Of a stretch of 64,000 nt of DNA, positions 63,600-64,000 are shown in pieces. This DNA is from Flavobacterium sp. K5-23 (GTDB taxonomy: Bacteria > Bacteroidota > Bacteroidia > Flavobacteriales > Flavobacteriaceae), in the NCBI RefSeq assembly GCF_023278045.1, contig NZ_CP056783.1, positions 434,001 through 498,000 on the forward strand, read 5' to 3'. The translations under genes were made by a program, and so were the position numbers. The notes under the pieces were generated by a model, which saw nothing but the letters and a program-made list of their open reading frames with translations, did no database searches and was not told where the DNA came from. Each line of letters begins with the position of its first letter. The stretch's first letter is position 1.

Positions 63600-64000
63600 A
63601 TGAAAAAAATTCTCAAAATATCAGCTTCTATTATTCTTATCCTTATTCTCACAGTCTTAGCATTCTCGTATTTCACAAGCAAACCATTGCCTGTAGGACA
63701 ACAAGGAATAAAAGCCGAAGAACTTACTAATAAAATTCAAGAAGCAATTAATCAAAAAGCTTGGGACACTACCGCTGCTGTTTCTTTTACTTTTAGAGGA
63801 AGTCATCATTATCTCTGGGATAAAAAACGCAATCTAGTGCAAGTGAAATGGGATAATAAAAAAGCACTTTACCATACTCAAACCCTAGAAGGTGTAGCTT
63901 ATGAAAACGATAATAAACTGACCGACACACAAAAAACAGAAGCTATAAAAAAAGCGAATGACTACTTTAACAATGATTCTTTCTGGCTTATTGCTCCTTT
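63600..64000 (+). CDS. Hypothetical membrane-anchored or exported protein, 5' part
   Basis: The window ends in this gene after 133 codons. It begins with a hydrophobic anchor or signal (ISASIILILILTVLAFSYF), then TSKPLPVGQQGIKAEEL. A conserved-looking core rich in aromatic residues follows (VSFTFRGSHHYLWDKKRNLV, EWD-type VKWDNKKALYHT). No family is recognised from this part. No operon partner can be judged because the 3' end is missing. Confidence 0.75.
   Translation, partial: MKKILKISASIILILILTVLAFSYFTSKPLPVGQQGIKAEELTNKIQEAINQKAWDTTAAVSFTFRGSHHYLWDKKRNLVQVKWDNKKALYHTQTLEGVAYENDNKLTDTQKTEAIKKANDYFNNDSFWLIAP

Overview
The window is AT-rich chromosomal DNA from a gliding member of the Bacteroidota, most likely Flavobacterium or a close relative. 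The reasons are gldD and gldE in the mutY-ssb-gldE-gldD order, several GLPGLI-family proteins, CarboxypepD_reg-like outer-membrane receptors, DUF3127, DUF3078 and DUF4301 proteins, TAnnTTTG-type promoters and few Shine-Dalgarno sequences. No tRNA, rRNA, CRISPR array or prophage was seen.

Layout. 1-7200: the 3' end of tsf, then a block of two GLPGLI genes and an outer-membrane receptor gene, all on the minus strand. The receptor gene is split by an IS630-type element that itself carries a second copy of the same element. A 44-bp copy of the tsf 3' end (7154-7197) closes the block. 7296-15216: tag, then a TPP-riboswitch-controlled thiamine operon thiS-thiC-tenI-like-thiD-thiE-thiG-thiH-thiF. 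15460-22387: mostly housekeeping genes (aat, PAP2 phosphatase, DUF3127, flavin reductase, sensor kinase, transglutaminase-like protein, HIT protein, greA) and a degenerate Rieske-like lipoprotein. 22392-29457: a second GLPGLI locus with a full-length receptor, four GLPGLI genes, two small exported cysteine-containing proteins and remnants of a tandem duplication. 29540-31977: a TonB-dependent receptor behind its own TPP riboswitch, hence a predicted thiamine receptor. 32065-34211: sensor kinase and response regulator. 34586-39301: arfB, a NadR-kinase/DUF4301 fusion, pnuC, GGGP synthase and a phosphopantetheinyl transferase. 39585-64000: ahcY, rplU-rpmA, an M16 peptidase pair, EamA transporter, HMA lipoprotein, gldD-gldE-ssb-mutY, HU, a 30-residue basic protein, RNase E/G, a K+-channel-like protein, tadA, dxs, DUF3078, dgt, an amine oxidase with an AraC regulator, and a thioredoxin-OsmC-YHS group.

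Most interesting system. Both GLPGLI loci have the same order on one strand: GLPGLI, GLPGLI, outer-membrane receptor. The second also encodes a small exported protein at the head of each duplicated unit. The units are marked by a 161-bp promoter/leader/signal-peptide repeat and a 254-bp repeat covering the 3' end of a GLPGLI gene and the 5' end of the receptor gene. The consistent order suggests that the GLPGLI proteins work with the receptor, possibly on the small proteins. The function is unknown.

Thiamine is a second theme: one riboswitch controls synthesis and another probably controls uptake. Intergenic regions are rich in dispersed repeats: a family with conserved arms and a variable central hairpin, 24-bp repeats just after stop codons, and stretches built from short degenerate words.
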